NCBI RefSeq assembly: GCF_030056735.1
Contig: NZ_JASHKN010000007.1
Coordinates: 1-64,000 of the forward strand
DNA from: Rhodococcus sp. IEGM 1409
GTDB taxonomy: Bacteria; Actinomycetota; Actinomycetes; Mycobacteriales; Mycobacteriaceae
Direction of reading: 5' to 3'
DNA: 64,000 nt
Of the stretch, positions 1 to 8,580 are shown one piece after another. The first letter of the stretch is position 1; the number at the start of each line of letters is the position of its first letter. Below the pieces are notes generated by a model. It was given only the letters and a program-made list of their open reading frames with translations, had not been told where the DNA came from and did not search any database. The translations under genes and the position numbers were made by a program.

Positions 1-54
1 GTTCTTCTCCACAGCGCCCATGTCCGCGAACCCGTGCCACAATGCCGAAGCCAT
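1..54 (-). CDS. class III aminotransferase, N-terminal fragment (cut by window edge)
   Basis: Only the first 18 codons are inside the window. Reading the minus strand from the ATG at 54 gives MASALWHGFADMGAVEKN, which resembles the start of class III (omega) aminotransferases, where an LWHPFADM-type segment near the N-terminus is common. A GGGAGAG ribosome site lies 9 bases upstream. The start is 40 bases after the stop of the amidase upstream on the same strand, so it is probably the third gene of the barbiturase operon. A beta-alanine or similar amino-donor substrate would fit pyrimidine breakdown but is inference; the rest of the gene is needed. Confidence 0.55.
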   Translation of the reverse strand, partial: MASALWHGFADMGAVEKN

Positions 55-94
55 CGTCGTTCTCTCCCAACTGGATACGTCCGAAATAGATAAG

Positions 95-1573
95 TCAGTT
101 CACGCGGAGCGCGGGCGGAAGCACCCGCTCGACCCACTTGGTTGCCTGCTCGAACGCGTAGGAGAGTTGGAGAACGTCCAAGTCGGCGCCGTGCCGACCG
201 ATGATCTGGATACCCATGGGAAGCGAACGATCATCGAAGCCGACCGGCATCCCCGCGACCGGAACCCCGGCCATCGTCCAGGGAACAACCGTCTCCATCC
301 ACCGGTGATACGTGTCCATCGACCGGCCGTCGACGACCTCGGGCCAGTGAGTGTTCTTGTCGAAAGCAAACACCTGGGCACTGGGCGCGAGAATGTAGTC
401 GTAGGTTTCGAACATCTTGGTAATGGCCGACAGCCAGCCGTTGCGAGCCTCCGCGGCCTTGGTCACGTCGAGAGCCGAGAGTGTGACCGCGTGCTCGAGT
501 TCCCACAACAGTTCGGGCTTCATCAACTCGCGCATGCTCGGATCGTTGTACTGATCGATCAAGCCGAGCTGTGCCCACCAACGCCATCGCAAGAACAGTT
601 GCCAGATGTCCTCGGGTTTGAAATCGGGAAGTGCTGCCTCGACGTGGCACCCCAACTGTTCGAAGACCTCGAACGAGGATTCGCACAACTCGAGGACTCC
701 AGGTTCCGTCGCCAGATAACCGTTCCAATCACCGACCCATGCAATCCGAGAGCCCTTCAGATCACGGGCGAGGCTCTCGGTGAATACAGCGGGATCCTCA
801 CGAATCCCCAACGGTGCATAGGCATCCGGCCCCGCCATGGTGGAGAGCAGGTGAGCCACGTCGGTGACGGTTCGGCCCATCGGGCCCACAACCGCGCCCT
901 GCGCAATGAATCCCGTCTCCGGCACGCGGCCCCAGGAAGGTCGAAATCCCACGACATTGTTGAACGCCGAGGGGTTTCGGAGCGAGCCCATGTAATCGCT
1001 TCCGTCCGCCAACGGAAGCATTCGGAGCGCCAACGACGCTGCGGCGCCTCCACTGCTACCGCCGGCCGTGCGCGAAGTGTCGTACGGCGACACCGTAGTA
1101 CCCCACACCGGGTTATATGTCTGGGAGCCGAGCCCGAACTCCGGCGTATTGGTCTTGCCTATCACGATGGCGCCGGCAGACTTGATCCGCTTGACGAACA
1201 GTTCATCCTCTTCGGCGATTCGATCCGCGAACATCGGCGACCCGGACGTGAACGGCAGACCCTTTGCCGCCGAAAGATCCTTCACCGCATGCGGAAACCC
1301 GTGCATCCAACCAAGATATTGCCCATTCGCCAACTGCGAATCACGCTCGCGCGCCTCAGCCGTCAACGCTTCCCGATCCCGCAATGCAACAATCGCGTTC
1401 ACTGCCGGGTTATGTATTTCGATCTGGTCGAGGAATCTGTCCATAACCTCGACACATGACACTTCACGCCGGCGTATCAGACCACTGAGAGTTACCGCAT
1501 CGGCCATGACGAGATCGCCACTCTCAGCCACACCGGAATCGCTCTCGTCGACAGGGTCAGCAGCATGAACCAT
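95..1573 (-). CDS. amidase signature family hydrolase, candidate ureidomalonase
   Basis: A 492-residue amidase-signature enzyme. The catalytic triad is visible: Lys in HAVKDLSAAKG, the cis-Ser in TAGGSSGGAAAS, and the nucleophile Ser in YMGSLRNPS, about 24 residues on. The ATG at 1573 was chosen because GAAAGGA precedes it at good spacing; an in-frame upstream start at 1699 would add an Arg-rich tail unlike the family. It lies 156 bases after barbiturase on the same strand. Barbiturase produces ureidomalonate, and in R. erythropolis ureidomalonase then splits it to urea and malonate, so this amidase is the natural candidate. The family call is firm; the substrate is inferred from position. 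A general aryl or aliphatic amidase remains possible. Confidence 0.85.
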   Translation of the reverse strand: MVHAADPVDESDSGVAESGDLVMADAVTLSGLIRRREVSCVEVMDRFLDQIEIHNPAVNAIVALRDREALTAEARERDSQLANGQYLGWMHGFPHAVKDLSAAKGLPFTSGSPMFADRIAEEDELFVKRIKSAGAIVIGKTNTPEFGLGSQTYNPVWGTTVSPYDTSRTAGGSSGGAAASLALRMLPLADGSDYMGSLRNPSAFNNVVGFRPSWGRVPETGFIAQGAVVGPMGRTVTDVAHLLSTMAGPDAYAPLGIREDPAVFTESLARDLKGSRIAWVGDWNGYLATEPGVLELCESSFEVFEQLGCHVEAALPDFKPEDIWQLFLRWRWWAQLGLIDQYNDPSMRELMKPELLWELEHAVTLSALDVTKAAEARNGWLSAITKMFETYDYILAPSAQVFAFDKNTHWPEVVDGRSMDTYHRWMETVVPWTMAGVPVAGMPVGFDDRSLPMGIQIIGRHGADLDVLQLSYAFEQATKWVERVLPPALRVN

Positions 1574-1729
1574 CGTGAATCCTTTCAAGCAGTGAAGTGG
1601 GGTGCGCCGGGGGAAATCTCGACCTGGGACATACACCGGGCGGACGCGCCGCCACCGGCAACCGATTCGAAGCGCGAATTGCCGGTGGCGGCGTGCCACT
1701 GTCGAAGTTTCCAGCGAGGATCTTGCTGG

Positions 1730-2839
1730 CTACTGACCGAGATCGACGATGGCAGCGACAGGGCCGCCGCCCTCGGGACCCTGGTGCGCGGCCGACACCG
1801 ACACGAACACCGCAGGATCACCGGTGACAGCTGCCGTGACGCCACCTACACACGACTTGATCTGGCGGTGCCAGTGCACGTCGGAGTCGTCGAGCATCGC
1901 ATTGCGACGACCGCGGACCGTTCCGTCCTGACTGGCCTCGCACTTCAAGAACACGTTGACGAGTTGACCATTCAGGTCGCTCGAGTGCGGCCGCTCCGGA
2001 AGTTCGAGTCCGGCGTCACGGATCGCCGCCCAGATGCCGTCCTGGTCGAGAGCATCCTTCATCACGCTGTGCCCGATGCGGTAGCGTCCGCCGACGCCAC
2101 GTGCATTGCCGACGACGACGATCTGGGCGCGGTCCAACTCGACGCCGGACGAGCAGGATGCAACAGAGGAGAAGAGCTCGCGGCTGTGCATGACATCCTC
2201 GTCGGTCGGCATGTCGATTTCGCCGAGCGCGACCGCGATCCCGAGAGCCGTACCGCCGTTGGACAGGTCCATCGATTCGTGAGTCTGTTCGGTCCATACC
2301 GTCTTGCCGCGGCTCTTGGCGTCACGGATGGTGTGAATGGTCAGCAACGGAGTCTTGGTCTGTACGTAGTGCACGTCGGCAGGATCGGTGATGCCAGCGT
2401 TGGCCATTGCATCTTTCACTGCCGCAGCCACTTTGGTGATCATCGCCGTACGGCCGATGTCCTCGGGCAGCAACTGCTCACTCATGGCAACACCCACGGT
2501 CAGTCGCGGCTCGTCGGTCTTGGTGACCTTGTCTGCCGGCACGGTCGCGAAGATCGTCGCGTGCGGGCTGATCACGCCGTCCGTTCCGCCTGACCAGACG
2601 ATCGGCACCTGCGCCACCTCTTCGAGGCTGCGATTGCCCTTGGCGGAGAGAACCTCTCGAAACGCTCGGTCCGCGATGATGCGCGTGTAGTCGTTGACGC
2701 CGCCGTTACCCTCGGTTTTGCCGATGACTGCAATGACACGGTCGGCTTCGAGGACGCCGTCGTCGATCAGCTTGGCGAGCTCACTGGCGTCGGAGACGCT
2801 GTGGAGCGGAACCTTACGGACCTCGATTGCTTCGGGCAT
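1730..2839 (-). CDS. bar: barbiturase (barbiturate amidohydrolase)
   Basis: A 369-residue member of the small cyanuric acid amidohydrolase/barbiturase family, which opens barbiturate to ureidomalonate in oxidative pyrimidine breakdown. The protein begins [18 protein letters not shown] and has the family's three-repeat architecture with a Lys-Ser pair in each repeat: GKTEGNGG and VWSGGTDG in the first, KTPLLT and SNGGTALG in the second, and the SSGVELDR region in the third. The second of two adjacent ATGs (2839) was chosen because AAGGAG sits 6 bases before it; the ATG at 2845 directly abuts that site. It is first in a run with the amidase and aminotransferase, and divergent from upp. It closely resembles R. 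erythropolis barbiturase as remembered. Cyanuric acid activity is the alternative. Confidence 0.93.
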   Translation of the reverse strand: MPEAIEVRKVPLHSVSDASELAKLIDDGVLEADRVIAVIGKTEGNGGVNDYTRIIADRAFREVLSAKGNRSLEEVAQVPIVWSGGTDGVISPHATIFATVPADKVTKTDEPRLTVGVAMSEQLLPEDIGRTAMITKVAAAVKDAMANAGITDPADVHYVQTKTPLLTIHTIRDAKSRGKTVWTEQTHESMDLSNGGTALGIAVALGEIDMPTDEDVMHSRELFSSVASCSSGVELDRAQIVVVGNARGVGGRYRIGHSVMKDALDQDGIWAAIRDAGLELPERPHSSDLNGQLVNVFLKCEASQDGTVRGRRNAMLDDSDVHWHRQIKSCVGGVTAAVTGDPAVFVSVSAAHQGPEGGGPVAAIVDLGQ

Positions 2840-3063
2840 TGGCATCTCCTTGTATAGGGAATCGTGGAGGCAAAATTGGGCCTTGACAGCTCCGCGCGTC
2901 CAGTCCAGCCGAGCGGTTCGGAACTGCCATGCCGACCACGCTATGACGACTCGAACCCTTCGGCATCGTCAATACTTGCCCAAACGAAAACCGTGATTGG
3001 TTATTTCGACTCCGGATTCACCGGTTGTGCGCCGCCCCATCGGTTCTCACTTACGATTCGACC
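2840..3063. other. divergent intergenic region between barbiturase and upp
   Basis: This 224-base stretch separates two divergent genes and must hold both promoters. A TACGAT hexamer at 3051-3056 lies only 7 bases before the upp ATG and could be a -10 of a nearly leaderless message, but no good -35 is seen. A TTGACA at 2882-2887 on the plus strand has no matching -10. No convincing palindrome for the neighbouring PucR proteins was seen. Confidence 0.4.
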
Positions 3064-3687
3064 ATGGACACCACTGTTGTCGACCACCCGCTGGCGGCAT
3101 CTCTGCTCACGACCATGCGCGACGCTCGCAGCGACAACGCAACATTTCGGTCCGCCCTGCGCAGACTCACGCACATGTTGGTCTACGAGGCCACACGCGG
3201 CGCAGAAGTGGAACAGTTCGACATCGAGACGCCAGTTGCTCCGACGCAGGGAGTGCGACTGTCGAATCCACCGCTCCTGGTACCGGTCTTGCGTGCCGGC
3301 CTCGGCATGGTCGAACAAGCGAGCGCCCTCATTCCGCAGGCAGGAGTCGGTTTCGTGGGAATGGCGCGAGACGAGAAGACACACCAGCCGGTTCCGTACC
3401 TGGAGTCCCTGCCCGCTGATTTGTCGGGCACCCCCGTCTACGTCCTCGATCCGATGTTGGCAACCGGCGGATCCATCATCCGCACAATCGATCTGCTCAT
3501 TGCACGCGGAGCAACCGACGTGACTGCAATTTGCGTCGTCGTGGCCCCGGAAGGGATCGAAGCATTGAAGAACTCCGGACATCCGGTCCGACTCCTCACC
3601 GCGAGCATCGACGACGGCCTGAACGAAAATGCGTTCCTGGTACCTGGACTCGGAGACGCCGGCGATCGTCAATTCGGGCCACGATAG
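3064..3687 (+). CDS. upp: uracil phosphoribosyltransferase
   Basis: A 207-residue cytoplasmic enzyme that makes UMP from uracil and PRPP. The PRPP-binding loop is clear as [13 protein letters not shown] around residue 130, and the uracil-binding C-terminus is present in the [24 protein letters not shown] stretch. The length is normal for the family. The ATG at 3064 starts the conserved protein; an in-frame extension to 3025 lacks family character. It is transcribed away from barbiturase and is followed after 92 bases by a PucR regulator. Its presence in a breakdown island implies that uracil can go either to UMP salvage or to oxidation. Confidence 0.95.
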   Translation: MDTTVVDHPLAASLLTTMRDARSDNATFRSALRRLTHMLVYEATRGAEVEQFDIETPVAPTQGVRLSNPPLLVPVLRAGLGMVEQASALIPQAGVGFVGMARDEKTHQPVPYLESLPADLSGTPVYVLDPMLATGGSIIRTIDLLIARGATDVTAICVVVAPEGIEALKNSGHPVRLLTASIDDGLNENAFLVPGLGDAGDRQFGPR

Positions 3688-3731
3688 TTAACAGACATAC
3701 GGAGAACCACTCATTTCGAGAGGATATTTTC

Positions 3732-3744
3732 GTCAACTGTTGAC
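3732..3744. promoter_or_regulatory. palindrome upstream of pucR (candidate operator)
   Basis: A perfect inverted repeat GTCAAC-T-GTTGAC overlaps a TTGACA hexamer (3740-3745), 36 bases before the ATG of the PucR gene. It is a plausible autoregulatory operator. The matching -10 is unclear, so the promoter itself is not claimed. Confidence 0.4.
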
Positions 3745-3779
3745 AATGTTCACTGTGTGATCGAGCGTAGTCTCGCGAC

Positions 3780-5477
3780 ATGGATAGATCTGCCAAATAT
3801 TCGAGCGAAGAGCTTCAACATTTGCCAGAAGGTGGCGACTACAGACTGACGGTTCGGGATGTCCTCGAGCTGCCCAGTCTGCGTGGAGCCGAAGTCCTTG
3901 CCGGGCACGGGGGCTTGCGGCACCTCGTCCAGTCGGTGAACGTGATGGAAGTTCCGGACATCCTGGCTTGGGTGAAGCCGAACGAACTGTTGGTGACAAC
4001 CGGGTTCCCGCTGCGCTACGGGCGGACCGGAGAGCTTCTCGACGACACCGATCTCAGTGACCTCGTCGACGGTCTTGCACGTCGAGGAGTCGCGGCACTT
4101 GCCGTGAAAACGGGCCGTTATCTCGACGAACTGCCGGAGGCGATGCTGCACATGGCGGAGCAGCGAGGCCTGCCGCTATTGGTTCTTCCCGTCACCGCAG
4201 GATTCGACGAGGTGATCTCGGAGGTCTTCACCAAGTTGGTGGCGAAGCAGTCCGCGGCACTCGACATCGCCGATCGACTTCACCGCTCGTTGACGTCGAT
4301 CGTCTTGGAAGGTGGCGATCTACCTCAGATTGCCGCAGAATTCGCCGCGCTTTTCGACGTCAGCGTTCTGATCTGCTCGCCGGACGGAAGGGTATTGACC
4401 GAGGCCGGGGATTCAGCCGCACTGAACGCGCTTCCGTTGTTCGAAAGCACCGGTCGGTTCTTGACCGAGCGGGTCGCTGTCGGTTTACAGAACGCACCCA
4501 AGGGATTTCCCGGTCAGTTGGCGCTCACCCGAGTGGTGGCCGGCGGCACCGACCACGGCCGAATGGTGGCGTACGCCGGTACCCACGAACTCGGCGCAGT
4601 TGTCGTACAAGCGTTGGAGCGAGCGGCCACCGTTGCTGCGCTGGCCGTCACCAAGCAGCTGGCAGTTGCGGCAGTGGAATCCAAATTTCGCGGCGACTTT
4701 CTCCGCGACGCACTGATCGGCGAAGCCGGCTCGCCGGCGGAAGTGAGCGCGCACTTCACCCAGTTGGGGTGGGACGTTACTCGTCCCCTTGCCGTTGTGG
4801 TTGCAGAACTCGATGTCGACCACCCGGAATCCCAGCACGCGAATTCCACTCGCACAGACCAAGATCGACTCAGTGACGGCTGGCAACAAGTGGTGCGTAC
4901 CCACGAGCGGACGGCACCGTCCGTCGGGTTTCGACACGAGGTGGTCACGCTTTTCCCGACCAGCACCGACCGCGCAGTTCGGGACATCGAAGGGGTGGTG
5001 CGCAAGGTTGCCGGCGATCGCACCAGCGGCCGCCGCTCCTTCAGCACAGGAGTGAGCCGGGTGATCTACTCCCTGGCCGACCTTCCTGCAGCCTACGACC
5101 AAGCCTGCACAGCCGTAGTCGTCGGCCGACGCATCAACGGGCCGGGGCGGATAGCGCACTTCGACGAACTCGGCGTACACCGACTCCTCTCGCTCCAGAC
5201 AGACAAGAGCGAACTGCGTTCGTTCACCGATGACGTTCTGAAGTCGCTGTCGGCGGACAACGCCGAAGCCGCAGACTTGCGTCTCACACTCCAGACTCTG
5301 CTCGACTGCAATTGCAATGTCGCCGAAGCGTCCCGGGCACTGCATATGCATTACAACACTTTGCGATACAGAATCGGGAAGCTGGAGAGCGTCGTCGGAT
5401 CGTTCACCGACGACCCAGTCCTCCGGTTGAACGTCTCACTCGCCCTGCAAGTCATGAAGATGCACGAGATGAGCTGA
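3780..5477 (+). CDS. PucR-family transcriptional regulator
   Basis: A 565-residue regulator with the PucR layout: an N-terminal purine-catabolism domain (about residues 20-145, TVRDVLELPSLRGAEVLAG and ELLVTTGFPLR), a central GGDEF-like activation region, and a C-terminal helix-turn-helix around residues 500-545 (CNVAEASRALHMHYNTLRYR). The family senses purine or pyrimidine metabolites and usually activates or represses uptake and breakdown genes. It sits between upp and the CaiB/carboxyltransferase pair, so control of this island is likely. A second PucR protein is encoded at 10184-11827. The ATG at 3780 has a poor ribosome site, so translation may be leaderless. Confidence 0.9.
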   Translation: MDRSAKYSSEELQHLPEGGDYRLTVRDVLELPSLRGAEVLAGHGGLRHLVQSVNVMEVPDILAWVKPNELLVTTGFPLRYGRTGELLDDTDLSDLVDGLARRGVAALAVKTGRYLDELPEAMLHMAEQRGLPLLVLPVTAGFDEVISEVFTKLVAKQSAALDIADRLHRSLTSIVLEGGDLPQIAAEFAALFDVSVLICSPDGRVLTEAGDSAALNALPLFESTGRFLTERVAVGLQNAPKGFPGQLALTRVVAGGTDHGRMVAYAGTHELGAVVVQALERAATVAALAVTKQLAVAAVESKFRGDFLRDALIGEAGSPAEVSAHFTQLGWDVTRPLAVVVAELDVDHPESQHANSTRTDQDRLSDGWQQVVRTHERTAPSVGFRHEVVTLFPTSTDRAVRDIEGVVRKVAGDRTSGRRSFSTGVSRVIYSLADLPAAYDQACTAVVVGRRINGPGRIAHFDELGVHRLLSLQTDKSELRSFTDDVLKSLSADNAEAADLRLTLQTLLDCNCNVAEASRALHMHYNTLRYRIGKLESVVGSFTDDPVLRLNVSLALQVMKMHEMS

Positions 5478-5746
5478 CAGAGCGCCCCGATTAAGGTTCG
5501 ACACAACCGTAATCGCGCCATGCGGTGAACGTTCGTCACTTCTTACCCACCACTGATACCCGTCATCGGCAAGGTTACCCATGTGCCGTTCACCGGTGCC
5601 CGCTTACGGTTCGAAAGACGGGCCGCACATACCTCCTTCAGTGGCCCTGGCCGGTTTCTCGGTCCAGCGGACCGGAGTCGACCGAACTACGGAGGCCTCA
5701 ACCACCAACTGGCTCAGCCAATTACACCAGAACACGGCGGTGCGAC
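5478..5746. other. intergenic region before the CaiB/carboxyltransferase pair
   Basis: A 269-base stretch between pucR and the next gene with no credible coding sequence. It contains a perfect inverted repeat CGGTCC-AGC-GGACCG at 5660-5674, about 75 bases before the CaiB start, which could be a regulator site for the adjacent PucR. No convincing -35/-10 pair was identified. Confidence 0.4.
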
Positions 5747-6985
5747 ATGAACTCGACTTCGAAGCCTCACAACACAAGTGCTCGTAGTGGTCCACTACAC
5801 GACGTGATAGTCGTCGACCTCACGCGCGCACTCGCGGGTCCTCACGCGGCAATGATGCTCGGCGATCTGGGTGCCGACGTGATCAAGGTCGAATCACCTC
5901 ACGGCGGCGACGACACCCGAGGGTGGGGCCCGCCGTTTGTGGAACCTCCGTTGGAAGCACCGTCGGAACCACCGAACACACAACGGGAATCGACGTATTT
6001 CCTGTCCACGAACCGGAACAAGAAGTCGATCACGCTCGATCTCAAATCCGACAGCGGGCGAGCGACCCTCGAAGATCTCGTCTGCCGCGCCGATGTTCTC
6101 ATGGAGAACTTCCGCACCGGAGTGCTCGATCGACTCGGATTCTCCACCGAGCGACTGGCCGAACTCAATCCTCGACTGATCGTCCTGTCCATCAGCGGTT
6201 TCGGCCACGACGGTCCGGAAGGCGGTCGCGCCGGCTACGACCAGATCGCCCAGGGTGAAGCCGGACTCATGTCGCTGACCGGATCGAATCCGGACGACGT
6301 CCAAAGGGTCGGAGTTCCGATCGCCGATCTTCTCGCCGGGATGTACGGGGCCTTCGGCGTCGTCGCGGCCTTGAAGGAACGCGAGCAGACGGGGAGAGGC
6401 CGCGTTGTTCGAACGTCGCTCTTGGCCAGCGTGGTCGGTGTTCACGCGTTTCAGGGAACGAAGTGGACCGTCGCCGGCGAGGTAGGCACAGCGCAAGGCA
6501 ACCACCATCCCTCCATTGCACCGTACGGGCTCTTTCGTACCGGCGATGGCGCAGTACAGATTTCGGTCGGCAGCGAGAGCCTGTGGAGAAGATTCTGCGA
6601 AGGGTTCGACCTCGATCCTGACGCCCCGGGTATGGCAACAAACGCCGAACGCGTCGAGAATCATTACCAGGTCGTCGAATTGATCGAACGTACATTCAAA
6701 CCGTACTCGCGTGACGAGCTTCTGACCGAACTCGACCGCATCGGAATACCGGCAGGACGGGTTCGGACGATCTCCGAGGTGTACGAATGGGAGCAGACCC
6801 GATCACAGGGATTGCTCGTCGATGTCGACCACAGCACGCTCGGCAACATCACTCTGCCCGGTCCGCCGCTGCGATTCTTCGATCCGGACGGAACCGAAGT
6901 GACGGAGACCCGCCACACGGCACCGCCGGTACTCGGTGAAGACACTGACGAAGTCATGTCGTGGCTACAAGGATTCACCCGATGA
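5747..6985 (+). CDS. CaiB/BaiF-family (type III) CoA-transferase, possible malonate CoA-transferase
   Basis: A 412-residue type III CoA-transferase. Typical segments are VVDLTRALAGPHAAMMLGDL near the N-terminus, ADVIKVESPHGGD, the central GYDQIAQGEAGLMSLTG, and the catalytic aspartate in GVPIADLLAG (the position of Asp169 in formyl-CoA transferase). The ATG at 5747 was chosen because it begins the family's first strand; an upstream in-frame start at 5525 would add unrelated sequence. Its stop overlaps the start of the carboxyltransferase gene (ATGA at 6982-6985), so the two are translationally coupled. In this island the likely acceptor is malonate, the end product of the barbiturase route; that is inference. 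Confidence 0.88.
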   Translation: MNSTSKPHNTSARSGPLHDVIVVDLTRALAGPHAAMMLGDLGADVIKVESPHGGDDTRGWGPPFVEPPLEAPSEPPNTQRESTYFLSTNRNKKSITLDLKSDSGRATLEDLVCRADVLMENFRTGVLDRLGFSTERLAELNPRLIVLSISGFGHDGPEGGRAGYDQIAQGEAGLMSLTGSNPDDVQRVGVPIADLLAGMYGAFGVVAALKEREQTGRGRVVRTSLLASVVGVHAFQGTKWTVAGEVGTAQGNHHPSIAPYGLFRTGDGAVQISVGSESLWRRFCEGFDLDPDAPGMATNAERVENHYQVVELIERTFKPYSRDELLTELDRIGIPAGRVRTISEVYEWEQTRSQGLLVDVDHSTLGNITLPGPPLRFFDPDGTEVTETRHTAPPVLGEDTDEVMSWLQGFTR

Positions 6986-8493
6986 ACCGCCTGACGGCTC
7001 GCGACATGCTCGACCTGGTGATCGATGCCGGCACCTGGGAGTCGTGGGATACCCCTCCGATACCCGTCGCGACCGACTCCGACTACACCGAAGCACTTCT
7101 TCGGGCCCAGGAGAAGACCGGGCTCGACGAGTCCGTTCTGACGGGCAGCGCCTCCGTCAGAGGCCGCCGAGTGGCAATCATCGTCTGCGAGTTCGGTTTT
7201 CTCGGCGGATCGATCGGCGTAGCCGCTGGCGAACGCCTAGTCATCGCCATCCGACGCGCCACGCAGGAGCACTTGCCCGTTCTTGCGCTTCCTACGTCCG
7301 GGGGAACGCGCATGCAAGAGGGGACGACGGCGTTTTTGCAGATGGTCAAGATCACCGCGGCACTCATCAAGCACAAAGAAGCGCACCTGCCCTACATCGT
7401 CTATCTCCGAAACCCCACCACCGGAGGCGTATTCGCATCCTGGGGATCACTCGGCCACGTGACGATCGCGGAACCGGGAGCCCTGGTCGGATTCCTCGGC
7501 CCCCGAGTGTTCGAGGCCTTGTACAACTCACCTTTCCCTGCCGGTGTCCAGACAGCCGAAAACCTTCACGAGCACGGACTCATCGATGCGGTGAGGCCGC
7601 CAGACCAGCTCGCCGAAATCGTCGAACGCGCATTGCGCATCATCACCGGGGCGCGTCGTGGGTACTCACTGCCCAGTGACCCGTGCTCGTACGACTGCCC
7701 ACCCGATACGTCGGCGTGGGAATCCGTCGTCGCATCCCGACGCGAAGACCGCCCTGGGATTCGTGAAGTGCTGCTCAATTCCGCTTCGGACATGCTCCCG
7801 CTCAACGGAACCGGCCAGGGTGAGAACGATCCCGGCATCATGCTCGCACTCGTTCGCTTCGGCGACATGCCCTGCGTCCTTCTCGGACAGGACCGACGCG
7901 GGCAGACTCCTCACTCTCCACTCGGCCCCGGCGCTCTGCGGGAAGCTCGGCGAGGAATGCGGCTGGCCGCAGAACTCGACCTGCCGTTGGTGACGATCAT
8001 CGACACGGCGGGCGCGGCACTGTCGAAGGAAGCCGAAGAAGGTGGATTGGCCGGCGAGATCGCTCGGTGCATAGCCGACATGATTTCACTCGAGGTCCCC
8101 ACCATTTCCCTCCTGCTCGGGCAGGGCACCGGCGGCGGCGCCCTGGCACTGATTCCGGCCGATCGAGTGCTGGCGGCCCACCACGGTTGGCTCTCGCCCT
8201 TACCTCCCGAAGGTGCGAGCGCAATCATGTTCCACGACATCACGCACGCTCCGGACATGGCTGCCAGTCAAGGGATACGATCCTTCGATCTGCTTGCGGG
8301 CGGCATCGTCGATCGGGTCATCCCCGAATTTCCCGATGCCGCAGACGAATCCGCCGCATTCTGCACACGCATCGGAGCGGTACTGCACTACGAGCTGAGC
8401 GTGCTCACCGCTACCGATGCGACTGAACGGCTCATCACCCGCACCGAACGCATCGATCGTATCGGCCTGGTCGAGGCCAGCACCCCCGCCTGA
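6982..8493 (+). CDS. fused carboxyltransferase (AccD/AccA or MdcD/E-like), possible malonyl-CoA decarboxylating enzyme
   Basis: A 503-residue crotonase-fold protein with two halves. The first half has AccD/malonate decarboxylase beta features (GFLGGSIGVAAGERL, PTSGGTRMQEGTTAFLQM, NPTTGGVFASWGSLG). The second half has AccA features (IIDTAGAALSKEAEEGGLAGEIARC, LLGQGTGGGALAL, SPLPPEGASAIMF). The zinc-binding Cys4 motif of bacterial AccD is absent. No biotin carboxylase or biotin carrier gene is near. The ATG is inside the ATGA overlap with the CaiB gene; a GTG 21 bases earlier is in frame but less likely. With a CoA-transferase for malonate next door, decarboxylation of malonyl-CoA (or transfer of its carboxyl) is a fair hypothesis. 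An ordinary acyl-CoA carboxylase subunit is the alternative. Confidence 0.8.
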   Translation: MNRLTARDMLDLVIDAGTWESWDTPPIPVATDSDYTEALLRAQEKTGLDESVLTGSASVRGRRVAIIVCEFGFLGGSIGVAAGERLVIAIRRATQEHLPVLALPTSGGTRMQEGTTAFLQMVKITAALIKHKEAHLPYIVYLRNPTTGGVFASWGSLGHVTIAEPGALVGFLGPRVFEALYNSPFPAGVQTAENLHEHGLIDAVRPPDQLAEIVERALRIITGARRGYSLPSDPCSYDCPPDTSAWESVVASRREDRPGIREVLLNSASDMLPLNGTGQGENDPGIMLALVRFGDMPCVLLGQDRRGQTPHSPLGPGALREARRGMRLAAELDLPLVTIIDTAGAALSKEAEEGGLAGEIARCIADMISLEVPTISLLLGQGTGGGALALIPADRVLAAHHGWLSPLPPEGASAIMFHDITHAPDMAASQGIRSFDLLAGGIVDRVIPEFPDAADESAAFCTRIGAVLHYELSVLTATDATERLITRTERIDRIGLVEASTPA

Positions 8494-8517
8494 TCGTTCA
8501 GTACCCAGAACACCGGA

Positions 8518-8553
8518 AAGGCCGGACATCCTCCAAGGAGGATGTCCGGCCTT
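8518..8553. terminator. bidirectional hairpin terminator
   Basis: A perfect inverted repeat with 17-base arms (8518-8534, AAGGCCGGACATCCTCC, and its complement at 8537-8553) around a two-base AA centre. It begins 24 bases after the carboxyltransferase stop and ends 27 bases before the stop of the convergent permease, so it can serve both strands. The symmetric A and T bases at the stem ends fit a bidirectional terminator. Confidence 0.85.
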
Positions 8554-8580
8554 CGTCAATCGAGCACACTCAGCCGAACG

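Noticed and set aside
20-1459. A long plus-strand open frame opposite the first amidase
   Set aside because: The amidase triad and ribosome site are on the minus strand; the plus-strand product shows no motif.
6982-8493. Ordinary biotin-dependent acetyl-CoA carboxylase
   Set aside because: Not excluded, but not called outright: no biotin carboxylase, biotin carrier or zinc finger is seen, and the neighbours point to malonate.
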